Positions 53,165-62,276 of a DNA stretch of 64,000 nt are shown here, piece by piece. Under the pieces are notes generated by a model. That model saw only the letters and a list, made by a program, of their open reading frames with translations, was not told the origin of the DNA and made no database searches. The translations under genes and the position numbers were made by a program. The DNA is taken from positions 2,581,027-2,645,026 of the forward strand of contig NZ_CP025096.1 in assembly GCF_002831565.1 (NCBI RefSeq), read 5' to 3'. How positions within the stretch are numbered: position 1 is the stretch's first letter; each line of letters begins with the position of its first letter. The stretch is from Spirosoma pollinicola (lineage in GTDB: Bacteria > Bacteroidota > Bacteroidia > Cytophagales > Spirosomataceae).

Positions 53165-55468
53165 TTAACGCACGACCGCCAATTTACCCACCAATCCTTC
53201 CGAGCCATCCGTTTTAACGACCACGACTAAATAGATGCCCGTTTCGGCCATACGACCCCGGTAGTCCCGAAGATTCCATGTGGCCGTACCTCCCTGCGAC
53301 CGGGTTTCGTAGACCAGTTGCCCGCCCGCATCAAAGATTTTTACTGTTATATTATCAAGCAAGCCATTGATACCCACGGTACCCGTAAAATCGGGTCGCA
53401 CCGGGTTTGGGAAGATAGTGAGTTGACTAAGGGTTTCGGCTGGTTCGGTGGCTGGCCCCTGGTAGGAGACCAGGCCGCGAGGCTGGTCAGCGGTTCCGGT
53501 TCCTACGAATACCTTTCCACTTGTGGGCTCGATTGCCAATGTCTGAACCGTATTGTTAGGCAAAGGACTATTTTCTGCGGTAAATGTATCGAGCAACTGT
53601 GAGCCGTCGGGAGCCACATGATACAGGCCGCTGCGTGTGCCAATCCATTTTCGATTTCCGCCGTCAACGGCAATGGACGTAATAAGCTCATTTGCCAATA
53701 GCCGACGCCGGTTTAACAGGGGTGGTTGCGCGTCGATGCTCCCGTCAAATACCCCGGCCGGATTATCGAATACGGTTGGACCAAGATCGGTACCAACCCA
53801 GATTGCGCCATTTCGGTCTTTTACCAAAGCGCGGATGCTATTGGTTAACAAACCTCCCTGACCGGAAATGGTGCCTAAAGCAAGACTTCGATTGGCCTGA
53901 GGGTCAAAAACGAGCAAACCGCCACCAAGGTCGGGCCGGAGCCATAAAAAACCAGTATCGTCGGGCACAATCTGGACGATGTTCGTTTGGCTAATAGCCG
54001 GAAACGATTGAAACTGCCCATCGGCCCGACGTACGTGCAGGGTAGCCTGCTGCGTATTGGCGCGCCCGGTGGTTAGCCATAAATTTCCGTTAGTATCCGT
54101 TGCTAAACTGGTAATAAACGGGCTGATTGTAGCTGGTAAGGTTACGAGTGTGAGCGTTTGCCCGTCGGTCTGGCTCCAGAGACCTCCACCAAAATTGCCC
54201 AGATACAGTTTTTGTTCTGCCGGGGAGTAAGCCGCCGAATTAAATCCGCGCGTTATTCCGGTTGTTGAACTGGTTGTCCAGCGTTGGTTAGGTACGGAAA
54301 ACAGATCGACGGGCGACTGATTAGCCGCAAGCGTAGTTGTTTCCTGCGGACCATTTGGTAAAGCCACCACCGTTTGTGGGTACGCGTATACTTGAGCAAA
54401 CTGGTCGCGTGTTGGCCCTTCGGGGGCAATACGCTGAAAAGTGCCGGAGTTGGTAGTCAACAAACCATTCTGCGTATCCGCGACCCAAAGCGTATTCCCA
54501 TCGGCAACAACCTCGCGTGGATCGGTCAGTAGTAAGCCGGTGAATGTGCCCGTTCCATCTAGTGTTATGGCCTGATTTGTCGCTAAAATTAGGCTCGATG
54601 GTCCCGTAAATTGCCTGATAATTGGATTTGTGAGCGATTGCGTGAGCACCCATCGGCCTTGTTGTCGCTCATAAATTCCCTGCCCATTGACCGTTGCGGA
54701 TAATCGCCCCAGATTAACCGCAATCGACTCGGTTTGCAGGCCGGGGGCGGTAACGAGTTTCCAGTTTGCAGGGTCAACAATATTGACATTGGTTGCGAAA
54801 CGAATTGCCCGAAGCCGTCGTCCGGACTCGGTCTGAACGAGAGGGGCGGTTAGCGCATAGAGACTATCGGTAGTAGCGGCTGTCTGAAAAATGGGCAGCG
54901 GTGTGCCATCTGCCCGTTGACTGAAATACGTATCCCGAATTTCGTCTTTTACTAAATCCAGCACAACAAGACCGAAATCGGTGCTGAGGTAGGCTGTCGT
55001 TCCAATGCGGTTGATGTGATTAATTCCTCGTGCACTGGGTAGTGATGAGGCTGTTACAATCGTATTGATATTGGTAACGGAACCTGGTTCACCCGTGCTA
55101 GTAAGGTTCAGAAGGTCAAGATTGCCGCTTCGATAGGCAATGAGCATCCTTTTCTGATCGGCGAGGTAGAGCAATCGACTGATGCCAACGCCACTCAAAC
55201 CCTGTTCTTTGCCAACGGTTGTGGTTTCATGGGTGGTTTTGTCGTAATAGAAAAAACCATTTTGAGTAGACGCGTAAACGATGTTGCCAACAACAGCCAC
55301 CGATTGCCCTGACTGATAACTAACGTGCGTTTGCCAAATCCCAATCTGGGCGAATGAGGAATGGTGAATGATGAATGGTAAGAATAGAGCGAATAAGTAA
55401 TACCATAAGATTGACGGTAATCTCTTCCACACTACCCTTTTTTTAAATAAATATTTATTACAAATCAT
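53165..55468 (-). CDS. porZ: PorZ-like T9SS beta-propeller protein
   Basis: The 767-residue protein has a long signal region (transmembrane stretch about 22-38, ending SSFAQIG), followed by two beta-propellers and a type A T9SS sorting domain (about 685-767; LTIFPNPVRPDF, GGTATWNLRDYRGR, GIYLVVV). The start of the mature part, IGIWQTHVSYQSGQSVAVVG then YASTQNGFFYYDK, matches the opening of PorZ, the T9SS component that delivers anionic LPS to the sortase. Several two-component-regulator-propeller repeats occur (NGLLTTNSGTF, GAIWVGTDLGPTVFD). It is the second gene after thymidine kinase on this strand, with a heptanucleotide repeat at the junction that contains its ATG. Confidence 0.8.
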   Translation of the reverse strand: MICNKYLFKKRVVWKRLPSILWYYLFALFLPFIIHHSSFAQIGIWQTHVSYQSGQSVAVVGNIVYASTQNGFFYYDKTTHETTTVGKEQGLSGVGISRLLYLADQKRMLIAYRSGNLDLLNLTSTGEPGSVTNINTIVTASSLPSARGINHINRIGTTAYLSTDFGLVVLDLVKDEIRDTYFSQRADGTPLPIFQTAATTDSLYALTAPLVQTESGRRLRAIRFATNVNIVDPANWKLVTAPGLQTESIAVNLGRLSATVNGQGIYERQQGRWVLTQSLTNPIIRQFTGPSSLILATNQAITLDGTGTFTGLLLTDPREVVADGNTLWVADTQNGLLTTNSGTFQRIAPEGPTRDQFAQVYAYPQTVVALPNGPQETTTLAANQSPVDLFSVPNQRWTTSSTTGITRGFNSAAYSPAEQKLYLGNFGGGLWSQTDGQTLTLVTLPATISPFITSLATDTNGNLWLTTGRANTQQATLHVRRADGQFQSFPAISQTNIVQIVPDDTGFLWLRPDLGGGLLVFDPQANRSLALGTISGQGGLLTNSIRALVKDRNGAIWVGTDLGPTVFDNPAGVFDGSIDAQPPLLNRRRLLANELITSIAVDGGNRKWIGTRSGLYHVAPDGSQLLDTFTAENSPLPNNTVQTLAIEPTSGKVFVGTGTADQPRGLVSYQGPATEPAETLSQLTIFPNPVRPDFTGTVGINGLLDNITVKIFDAGGQLVYETRSQGGTATWNLRDYRGRMAETGIYLVVVVKTDGSEGLVGKLAVVR

Positions 55469-55496
55469 ACATCATACATCATACATCATACATCAT
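55466..55496. repeat. Tandem heptanucleotide repeat (CATACAT)x4 at the tdk-porZ junction
   Basis: Four exact CATACAT units (55466-55493) plus CAT. On the minus strand they read ATGTATG and carry both the porZ start codon (55468) and the tdk stop codon (55488-55486). A change in copy number would shift spacing by seven bases but would leave the porZ frame after 55468 intact. Confidence 0.9.
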
Positions 55497-56115
55497 TATT
55501 TACGTCCTCATACGCCCATTCTTTCTGTCCGGCGTTGTCGCCAAGGTTAAAACACCGTCGGCAGCGGGCTTCGTAGCTATCGGTTTCGCCTAAAAGCACA
55601 CGGTCCTTTGAGGGTACCAGCCGATAGGAGTATTGAGCTATATCGCCACAAATCACGCAAATGGCATGAACTTTAGTGACATATTCTGCGATACTCATTA
55701 GTTGAGGCATACACCCAAACGGCTGCCCGGAAAAGTCCATATCCAGCCCGGCAACAATAACGCGTTTGCCCTGATTGGCCAGCGAATTACAGGCATCCAG
55801 GATGTCTTTATCGAAAAACTGGGCCTCATCTATGCCAACCACATCACAATTACCGGCTAAGGTTAACATTTGGCTCGCTGTTTGTATAGGGATAGAATGA
55901 ATTGTTAGCGCTGAGTGTGAAACGATATTTTCTTCGTGATAGCGCGTATCCAGGGCAGGTTTAAAAATTCTGACGTTCAGCTTCGCAATTCGGGCACGAG
56001 TAAGCCGACGGATCAACTCTTCAGTCTTACCCGAGAACATCGAGCCACAAATAAGTTCAATCCAGCCAGTACGCAGATGGGGCGGTTCGCGTCGTCGGGA
56101 AGGTTCAATAAACAT
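55486..56115 (-). CDS. tdk: Thymidine kinase
   Basis: A 209-residue type II thymidine kinase: P-loop GSMFSGKT (residues 24-31), DEAQFF near 96, the lasso region with [14 protein letters not shown] [16 protein letters not shown], and a zinc site from CVICG and CRRC. It phosphorylates thymidine for the salvage pathway. I chose ATG 56115; the frame stays open to 56214 but the extension has no family similarity and would overlap the divergent gene's leader. The stop codon is in the heptanucleotide repeat that leads into porZ. Confidence 0.95.
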   Translation of the reverse strand: MFIEPSRRREPPHLRTGWIELICGSMFSGKTEELIRRLTRARIAKLNVRIFKPALDTRYHEENIVSHSALTIHSIPIQTASQMLTLAGNCDVVGIDEAQFFDKDILDACNSLANQGKRVIVAGLDMDFSGQPFGCMPQLMSIAEYVTKVHAICVICGDIAQYSYRLVPSKDRVLLGETDSYEARCRRCFNLGDNAGQKEWAYEDVNNDV

Positions 56116-56303
56116 ATTGGGTTGGTCGGTAAAATAGACTATACAGGCAGGCCCCAAAATAATTAACGGTTTACCATGACAAATCGAAATGAATATTGTT
56201 TCATTTATCCACACGGTTTGCCCGTTGTGGGATTAAATCATGGTGCGCAGCCCGCTGCATTTGATTTCTTCATTGACAACAATCGGTTTGTAGCCGAAAG
56301 TTA

Positions 56304-56311
56304 TATATTTA
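56304..56311 (+). promoter_or_regulatory. Candidate -7 element (TATATTTA)
   Basis: One mismatch from TAnnTTTG, 20 bases before the ATG at 56332; supports the shorter start of the next gene. Confidence 0.35.
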
Positions 56312-56331
56312 CAAAACAAAGGCTTTTCCTA

Positions 56332-57609
56332 ATGTCGAACAAGTTTAACGCCAACGCCCTTACGGAATACAGTAAATCCTATGCCCGTCGAATCGCATCG
56401 GATTTTTACCAGCAACATGCATCCATCAATGGCCAGCAGATTCTATCACTGACGCCTATTAATCAGATTAATCTATTCATAATTAGTAGTTTATCCGACA
56501 AATGGCAGGCCGATGCAGCGAAATTTCGCAGTCCTTATTTCGACTTCAAAGATGCCGACGTTGAAGAAGCTTTACGAAATTTTATGAACGTGGTATCGCA
56601 GCATATTTCGGTTCGGAGGGAACATCTCGAACCGTTATTAGCCGATGCCACGCGCCGGGCTATCATCATGATTTTCGATCCTCGGGCTTATTTCGATGAC
56701 ATGCTGCGCAGCCAGCCCGAGTTTACACTTACAGCCGACGTACTCAGGCAAATGGTGCGATACACGAAAATTAACCAGTTTATTCCGACGCACATCATGC
56801 AGCGAATGAACGGTAAACCGTTCGTGTATGTCAATCAGGCGTTGGGTTTTCTGGACGAAGCGTTGACGCAACGGGGTCACGATCTGGAGCATTACGATAA
56901 ATTCGTGGCTCTATTCTCGGAGAAACTCCCTATGGATGTGTCGGCTCTACTACGGAGCCATGTTCCCGACACAATTCCTGGGACGCCTTTGCGGTCTTTT
57001 TTCGATACCGCTACCGAAACCAGCATTCCTCCAGCGCCCTTAGTGGCTACGGAAAGCGTAACGCTCGACTTAGAACAGGCCAACCCGTTACCTGTTCCGG
57101 TACAGGAATATCCTGCAAGTTCAGGTTTTGAGCATGCAACCGACAATTCAATCTCGGGCGGTGCTTTGTTTCTCAAGGATAGTGCCGGGCCGGACCCTGT
57201 TTCGCCCAGTAGCCAGCCATCACAGGTGGAGGTCAACGACATAGCGCGGGCAGTTGTAACAGAAATGTCAGCACCCGAGATTTCTATTGACACGCAGCCC
57301 ACGTTGAACGATACATTACGGGAAAGTACGCCAGATGAACCCGCTACGGTAGCCGAAACATTCAACCGCGCACCCATCGAGAGCGTGGCCCGTAGTATTT
57401 CGCTGAACCAGAAATTTCGATTTATCAACCAATTGTTCAACGGGAACGCCAGTGCTTATAATCAGGCCGTTGAAGAAATTGATACCCTGAATAACTACGG
57501 TCAGGCGCTTGATTTGATCTCTTACCGCTATGCTTCGCAGTATCTGTGGGATATGAGTAGCGACGAGGTTAGTGAATTGGTTGAGATTCTAAAACGCAGG
57601 TTTGCGTAA
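56332..57609 (+). CDS. Conserved hypothetical protein, divergent from tdk
   Basis: A 425-residue protein of unknown function. The N-terminal half (about 1-215) is alpha-helical and compact (SNKFNANALTEYSKSYARRI, PINQINLFIISSLSD, DVEEALRNFMNVVSQHISV). A disordered acidic Pro/Ser/Thr-rich linker spans about 220-350. The C-terminal about 70 residues (LNQKFRFINQLFNGNASAYN, YLWDMSSDEVSELVEILKRR) match a small helical domain I recall from many Bacteroidetes hypothetical proteins with a DRFLFxxELF-type motif. No catalytic residues stand out. It is followed by a strong terminator. The start is ATG 56332; the open frame extends to 56176, but that would overlap the tdk promoter region. Confidence 0.75.
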   Translation: MSNKFNANALTEYSKSYARRIASDFYQQHASINGQQILSLTPINQINLFIISSLSDKWQADAAKFRSPYFDFKDADVEEALRNFMNVVSQHISVRREHLEPLLADATRRAIIMIFDPRAYFDDMLRSQPEFTLTADVLRQMVRYTKINQFIPTHIMQRMNGKPFVYVNQALGFLDEALTQRGHDLEHYDKFVALFSEKLPMDVSALLRSHVPDTIPGTPLRSFFDTATETSIPPAPLVATESVTLDLEQANPLPVPVQEYPASSGFEHATDNSISGGALFLKDSAGPDPVSPSSQPSQVEVNDIARAVVTEMSAPEISIDTQPTLNDTLRESTPDEPATVAETFNRAPIESVARSISLNQKFRFINQLFNGNASAYNQAVEEIDTLNNYGQALDLISYRYASQYLWDMSSDEVSELVEILKRRFA

Positions 57610-57630
57610 AAATTTTTAGTATGATTTGTT

Positions 57631-57676
57631 TCCTCAGCTATGAACCACAAAGGTGGTTCATAGCTGAGGAATTTTT
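57631..57676 (+). terminator. Rho-independent terminator, 18-bp perfect stem
   Basis: TCCTCAGCTATGAACCAC (57631-57648) is mirrored exactly at 57653-57670, loop AAAG, followed by ATTTTTT. It is 21 bases after the stop of the preceding gene. Confidence 0.93.
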
Positions 57677-57773
57677 TATCCTTATGCGGTATGTATCCCT
57701 TTGTTGATTAGTGTATCTTTTGCGATGTGTATTCGTCTAACATCTTGTTAAGTTCACTTGACTGAGACGGGTT

Positions 57774-59873
57774 TTGCGAATCGTTTATGTATTTACACTT
57801 TTAGGATGGCTATCTTTTGGACCTGTTTTTGCTCAAACCGGTAGCCTTTCGTATCGAAACATCGACCAATCGGCCGATGCCATAAGCAAGCATTTGCAGG
57901 ATCTTTTTCCCGTACAAACCGAAGGCATCGATTATCAAGCGGTCTACGATGCCCTAACGCAACTCTACGCTAATCCGCTCGACCTGAATGCTGCCACCCG
58001 CGACGAACTCGAAGCCACCTACCTTCTTTCCCAAAGGCAGTTGAGTAGTCTGGCAGCTTACCGCACTGAATTCGGCGATTTGTTATCGATTTATGAACTT
58101 CAGGCTATACCTGATTTTGACTTGTCGACGATTCGGCGATTGCTGCCGTTTATGACAGTGGCCGGTAGTAAAGGGCTGTTCGGCGCGATGGCCACACCAA
58201 CAGACAATTACCTGATCGTGCGCTATGAACAGCTTCTTGAACAACAAAAGGGCTTTTCTGAAGCCATGCCAGATAAGAAAGGGAGCTTCCCAACCCGGTA
58301 TATGGGTGGCCCCGGCCAGTGGTATGTTCGTTATCGATATAGTCGCCCACGGGCGTTTAGCATTGGGTTAACGATGGAGAAAGACCCTGGTGAAACTATG
58401 GGATGGCAACCAGCATCACGCCGATATGGTATCGATTACGTGTCGTTTCATGCGCAGATACAAAACCGGGGTAAGTGGCGAACGATAGTGATTGGTGATT
58501 ATCAACTGCAAACAGGGCAGGGGCTGGTGCTGTCGGCGGGTTTTGTGCTGGGTAAGAGTTCCGAAACCGTACAAACCGTTCGTCGCCCTACGCTGGGTGC
58601 CCGGCCTTTTACATCACTTACGGAGTACGGTTATTTTCGGGGAGCCACCGCTACATATGCCATACGTCCAACGCTCGACTTAACCCTTCTGGTGGCCCGT
58701 AACCGGCGCGATGCCAATACATCCACCGATAGTTCAGATGTTGGCACGGTTGCTACCTCCCTGCAAACATCAGGATTGCACCGCACGCCATCTGAACTCG
58801 ACGATCAGGGTAGTTTACTGGAAACCACCGTTGGAGCACACTTGCTCTATCATAATCGCCAGCAAGCTCAACTTGGTCTAACGGTTCTGCAAACTACCTT
58901 CGATACATTCTTACAACGACGTGATCTGCCCTATAACCAGTATGAATTTACCGGGAAGCACAACCTTGTTGTGGGCGTTCATGGTGGGTATATCCGGCAT
59001 AACTGGAATCTCTTTGCTGAGTTAGCCCGCAGCGGTGGCTCGGCAACGAATTCGGGCGGGGTGGGTGCCGTGGGCGGGGCGCTGGTTAGCCTGTCGAAAA
59101 CGGTTGATTTATCCGTTGCCCTACGGCATTATGACCGCAATTTTCATAGTTTTTATAGTAATGGATTTAGCGAAGGCACACGCACAATTAACGAATCAGG
59201 GGCGTATCTGGGACTAAAATACACGGTTTATCGAAAGGTGACGTTGGGTGGTTTTGTTGACTATTTCAACTTCCCGTGGTTGAAGTACTTGATAGATAAA
59301 CCATCGAAAGGATTTGATTACTTGCTACAGGCACGCTACACTCCGAATCGAAAAACTACTTTTTATGCGGTTTATCATGAGGAGCATAAGCAAAAAAACC
59401 TCACTATTGGTAAAGACAAAGCGGTGGTTGGGACAACACGTCGGAGTTATTTACTAAATGCTGAGTATTCACCCCTGCGCCGACTATCGTTACGGTCGAG
59501 AGTGCAATGGAGTGGCTTTCGTTACGCCGGGCTATCGCTTTCGCGCGGTTTTGCCATTGTGCAGGATGCTACACTGGATTTCAGGCGGCTGAGTCTGAGC
59601 GGGCGGGTGGCCCTGTTCAGTACGGATGATTACGATAGCCGGCAATATGTTTACGAGCGCGATGTGCTCAATGCGTTTTCGTTCCCGGCCTACTTTGATC
59701 GGGGCGTTCGACATTATATACTGGCGCAGTATAACCTGAGCCGGCATTTGGATGTCTGGGTTCGCTGGGCCAGAACCGGCCTCACAAATCAGGATACGGT
59801 TGGGTCCGGTCTTGATCAGATCGATGCGTCCCACAAGTCAGAAGTAAAGGTTCAGGCCCGATGGCGCTTCTGA
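57774..59873 (+). CDS. Outer-membrane protein with an N-terminal helix-hairpin-helix domain
   Basis: The 699-residue protein starts with a TTG (57774), because no ATG exists in frame before the signal peptide MRIVYVFTLLGWLSFGPVFA. Residues about 45-135 form a ComEA-like helix-hairpin-helix region (NPLDLNAATRDELEATYLL, then FGDLLSIYELQAIPDFDL). The rest (about 140-699) has beta-barrel character, with alternating aromatic strands and a terminal KVQARWRF, the C-terminal Phe typical of outer-membrane proteins. HhH-barrel proteins of this size are common in Bacteroidetes and uncharacterised; DNA or protein binding by the HhH part is possible. It stands alone after a terminator. Confidence 0.8.
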   Translation: MRIVYVFTLLGWLSFGPVFAQTGSLSYRNIDQSADAISKHLQDLFPVQTEGIDYQAVYDALTQLYANPLDLNAATRDELEATYLLSQRQLSSLAAYRTEFGDLLSIYELQAIPDFDLSTIRRLLPFMTVAGSKGLFGAMATPTDNYLIVRYEQLLEQQKGFSEAMPDKKGSFPTRYMGGPGQWYVRYRYSRPRAFSIGLTMEKDPGETMGWQPASRRYGIDYVSFHAQIQNRGKWRTIVIGDYQLQTGQGLVLSAGFVLGKSSETVQTVRRPTLGARPFTSLTEYGYFRGATATYAIRPTLDLTLLVARNRRDANTSTDSSDVGTVATSLQTSGLHRTPSELDDQGSLLETTVGAHLLYHNRQQAQLGLTVLQTTFDTFLQRRDLPYNQYEFTGKHNLVVGVHGGYIRHNWNLFAELARSGGSATNSGGVGAVGGALVSLSKTVDLSVALRHYDRNFHSFYSNGFSEGTRTINESGAYLGLKYTVYRKVTLGGFVDYFNFPWLKYLIDKPSKGFDYLLQARYTPNRKTTFYAVYHEEHKQKNLTIGKDKAVVGTTRRSYLLNAEYSPLRRLSLRSRVQWSGFRYAGLSLSRGFAIVQDATLDFRRLSLSGRVALFSTDDYDSRQYVYERDVLNAFSFPAYFDRGVRHYILAQYNLSRHLDVWVRWARTGLTNQDTVGSGLDQIDASHKSEVKVQARWRF

Positions 59874-59894
59874 GCAAACCATTTTCGAAAGTAG

Positions 59895-59902
59895 TATCTT
59901 TA
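59895..59902 (+). promoter_or_regulatory. Candidate -7 element (TATCTTTA)
   Basis: One mismatch from TAnnTTTG, 90 bases before the next gene's ATG; the leader would be long. Confidence 0.3.
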
Positions 59903-59992
59903 CAAAGACGAACGATTGTGACGTTGGGTAGTAGTCCTATTTACTAATCAAATCAGTTTCGTTCTGACCTATCTGCAAACCAGCAACGTTTT

Positions 59993-60523
59993 ATGGGCTT
60001 AATCAAACCAATCGGCACCCTTGACCGAAACATCTCGAAGACAGAAATTGTCAAATTAGCCAATGATCACGCGCACCAGATAATCGAGAGTGGCACCTAC
60101 GACTTACTCAAGACCTACGTCGAGATGAAGCGGTATGAGTTGTACATAAAAACTATTATCAACAAACTCAAAGCAATTTCGACTTTGCAGGCTCAGGTGA
60201 TGCGTGAAGACGATCAAAATCCGGTTCAGGCTGGAGAAATCGGCTCTCCACAAGCCAATCTGTCTACCCTAACCCCATTAGACAGCGACGAGAATTATGT
60301 TGATGAACAGGCTGTGGTACGTAAAAATACCATTCATTATGCCAGTGCCAGCGTTCAGATTACGAAGAAAAAGGTCTATGATTTTACACAGGATGCCGAG
60401 TGGCAACGCTTAACCACCAGTATCACCCAGTTGAAAGCGGAACTGAAACAGCGTGAAGAGTTTCTGAAAAACCAGGCAGATACACCCGTTCAACAAAGCG
60501 AGAATATTATGATACGGCTTTAA
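59993..60523 (+). CDS. Hypothetical coiled-coil protein, 176 residues
   Basis: I do not recognise this protein. It is a mostly helical, charged sequence with two helical halves (about 15-70 and 118-165: NDHAHQIIESGTYDLLKTYV, WQRLTTSITQLKAELKQREE), separated by an acidic, Gln/Pro-rich loop (about 72-100). The KxxLxxLxxEL-type spacing suggests a coiled coil. Short length and composition resemble phage or mobile-element accessory proteins, but no other phage gene is nearby. It is convergent with the lipid ABC ATPase gene, only two bases apart. GC and codon use look similar to its neighbours. Confidence 0.65.
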   Translation: MGLIKPIGTLDRNISKTEIVKLANDHAHQIIESGTYDLLKTYVEMKRYELYIKTIINKLKAISTLQAQVMREDDQNPVQAGEIGSPQANLSTLTPLDSDENYVDEQAVVRKNTIHYASASVQITKKKVYDFTQDAEWQRLTTSITQLKAELKQREEFLKNQADTPVQQSENIMIRL

Positions 60524-60525
60524 GC

Positions 60526-61275
60526 TTACCCCTTCGACATTTCACGAATCAGCTTATTCGCGTTAATAAACTCGTTTAGTTCTTTTACATGCGATTCTGT
60601 GAGCGTGTCGCTATTGCCCTCCCAGAGTTTATTGCCTTCGTAGAGGAACATAATTTTCTCGCCAATCTCCATCATCGAGTTCATGTCGTGCGTAATCACC
60701 ACAGTCGTGATCTGAAACTCATCGGTAATTTCTGAAATGAGCTGATCGATCTTGATCGACGTTAAGGGGTCAAGGCCAGAGTTTGGCTCATCGCAGAACA
60801 AATACTTCGGGTTCAACACAATGGCACGGGCAATACCAACTCGTTTTTTCATTCCCCCACTAATTTCCGACGGCATCCGGTCGCCTGCATTTTCCAGCCC
60901 GACACGACGAAGGCATTCCTGCGCCCGGTCCACTTTTTCGCTTTCCGATTGTTCGGTGAGCATATCGAGCGGAAAGCGAACATTTTCCAGTACAGTCTTC
61001 GAGTCGAATAAGGCCGATCCCTGGAAAAGGACCCCCATCTCGCGTCGAATCGCTTTTTGTTCGTTCAGATTACTGGTCAGGAAGTTACGGCCATCGTACG
61101 TCACCTCCCCTGAATCGGGGGTGATCAAGCCAATCATGCATTTCAGTAATACACTTTTACCGGTGCCGCTACCACCAATAATCAGGCTCGTATCTCCCGG
61201 TTTGAAGCTACCGTCGATACCCGCCAGTACTTGTCGGCCGTTGAATGATTTCGTTATGTTTTTAATGTCTATCAT
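60526..61275 (-). CDS. MlaF-like ABC transporter ATP-binding protein
   Basis: A 249-residue ABC ATPase. Walker A is GGSGTGKS (residues 34-41), the signature is EISGGMKKRVGIAR (about 136-149) and Walker B is LFCDEPNSGLD (about 159-169), with the Mce/Mla-type QSE/GG-specific SGGMKKR pattern. It partners the MlaE-like permease encoded just upstream in a phospholipid transporter that keeps outer-membrane lipid asymmetry. I place the start at ATG 61275; the longer frame to 61338 translates a palindrome. No mce (MlaD-like) substrate-binding gene is beside it. Confidence 0.92.
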   Translation of the reverse strand: MIDIKNITKSFNGRQVLAGIDGSFKPGDTSLIIGGSGTGKSVLLKCMIGLITPDSGEVTYDGRNFLTSNLNEQKAIRREMGVLFQGSALFDSKTVLENVRFPLDMLTEQSESEKVDRAQECLRRVGLENAGDRMPSEISGGMKKRVGIARAIVLNPKYLFCDEPNSGLDPLTSIKIDQLISEITDEFQITTVVITHDMNSMMEIGEKIMFLYEGNKLWEGNSDTLTESHVKELNEFINANKLIREMSKG

Positions 61276-61280
61276 AATAA

Positions 61281-61350
61281 AGAGCGAAAGAGCGAAAGAG
61301 CGAAAGAGTGGTAGGCGAATTAACGTTCGCTCATTCACTCTTTCGCTCTT
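61281..61350. repeat. Octamer-built palindrome between mlaE-like and mlaF-like genes
   Basis: The left arm AGAGCGAAAGAGCGAAAGAG (from 61281) is mirrored imperfectly by TCGCTCATTCACTCTTTCGC then TCTT (61327-61350). Same octamer family as the palindromes at 32316-32408 and 42237-42332. It ends 11 bases before the permease stop codon. Confidence 0.8.
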
Positions 61351-61360
61351 CCACCTTTAT

Positions 61361-62092
61361 TTACGTGAGTAATAACTGCGTCAGAACGAAGTCGGCGGCT
61401 ACGATGGCGATGCAACTGTTTGTAACGGCGGAGGTTGACGCTGCTCCTACTTCAAGGGCTCCACCGCTCACGTTATAGCCCTGATAGGCCGAAATGGTCG
61501 AAATGAGAAAGGCAAATACGGTTGTCTTAATGAGGGCGAACGCAATGCCAAACGGTTTGTAGTCGAAGCGTAGACCAGAAATATAGTCTTCCGATGAAAT
61601 TACCCCCGCCAGCGTTCCGGCGATATAACCGCCCAGAATAGCCAGAAAGGCGGCCATGATGACCAGAAGCGGAAACATCAGGACCGAGGCTATTACTTTG
61701 GGCAGAATAAGATAAGAACTTGAGTTAATGCCCATCACTTCCAGCGCATCGACCTGCTCGGTAATACGCATAGTACCTAGCTCACTGGCAATGTTTGACC
61801 CAACTTTACCCGCCAGTACAATACACGACAGCGTTGGGGCCAATTCCAGAATAGAACTGTCGCGCACGATGAGGGCAATTATATATTTTGGTACAAAGGG
61901 GTTTGTCAGGTTATAAGCCGTCTGGACACAGGTAACGGCACCGATAAATATATTGACCAGAGCAACGATAAAAATAGACCCGACGCCAATTGACGTACAT
62001 TCATTCAGAATGAGGCCCATATAAACGCTGAGTTTTTCCCGATTGCGGAAGAGGGTGCCTAAAAAAATAAAGTAACTGCCTATTCGTGACAT
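61361..62092 (-). CDS. MlaE-family ABC transporter permease
   Basis: A 243-residue permease with five transmembrane segments. Family hallmarks: FIGAVTCVQTAYNL, ILELAPTLSCIVLAGKVGSN then IASELGTMRITEQVDALEVM (the conserved cytoplasmic E-x-G-T-M motif region), and LISTISAYQGYNVSGGALEVG. It forms the membrane part of a phospholipid transporter with the ATPase encoded 85 bp downstream. The gap holds a palindrome. The 184-bp divergent spacer to the SDR gene has no recognised motif. Confidence 0.92.
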   Translation of the reverse strand: MSRIGSYFIFLGTLFRNREKLSVYMGLILNECTSIGVGSIFIVALVNIFIGAVTCVQTAYNLTNPFVPKYIIALIVRDSSILELAPTLSCIVLAGKVGSNIASELGTMRITEQVDALEVMGINSSSYLILPKVIASVLMFPLLVIMAAFLAILGGYIAGTLAGVISSEDYISGLRFDYKPFGIAFALIKTTVFAFLISTISAYQGYNVSGGALEVGAASTSAVTNSCIAIVAADFVLTQLLLT

Positions 62093-62276
62093 AAAAGCGT
62101 GTAGAAAAACATTTGGATCAATAAGTAGAGATCCTGTTAGTATCCATTCGGGAGAACCGCCATAAAGATAGAATGGTTTCTAACGTAACTTGCGGCATAA
62201 CTTATCCTGTTCTTAACTGGTTTTTAAAATGAAGATGGGGTGGCTTTTAGAGGCTAACACAGATTCGATTTAGTCT

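Noticed and set aside
55466..55496. Phase-variable on/off switch of porZ
   Set aside because: The porZ ATG is in the last unit, so unit gain or loss upstream leaves its frame intact; an effect on expression level remains possible.
56116..56214. N-terminal extension of thymidine kinase
   Set aside because: The residues do not resemble the family, and the frame runs into the divergent gene's leader.
59993..60523. Prophage remnant
   Set aside because: No integrase, structural or lysis gene is nearby; one small unknown protein is not enough.
61276..61338. N-terminal extension of the MlaF-like ATPase
   Set aside because: It is a translation of the octamer palindrome (LFRSFALSLF); the family starts at the internal Met.
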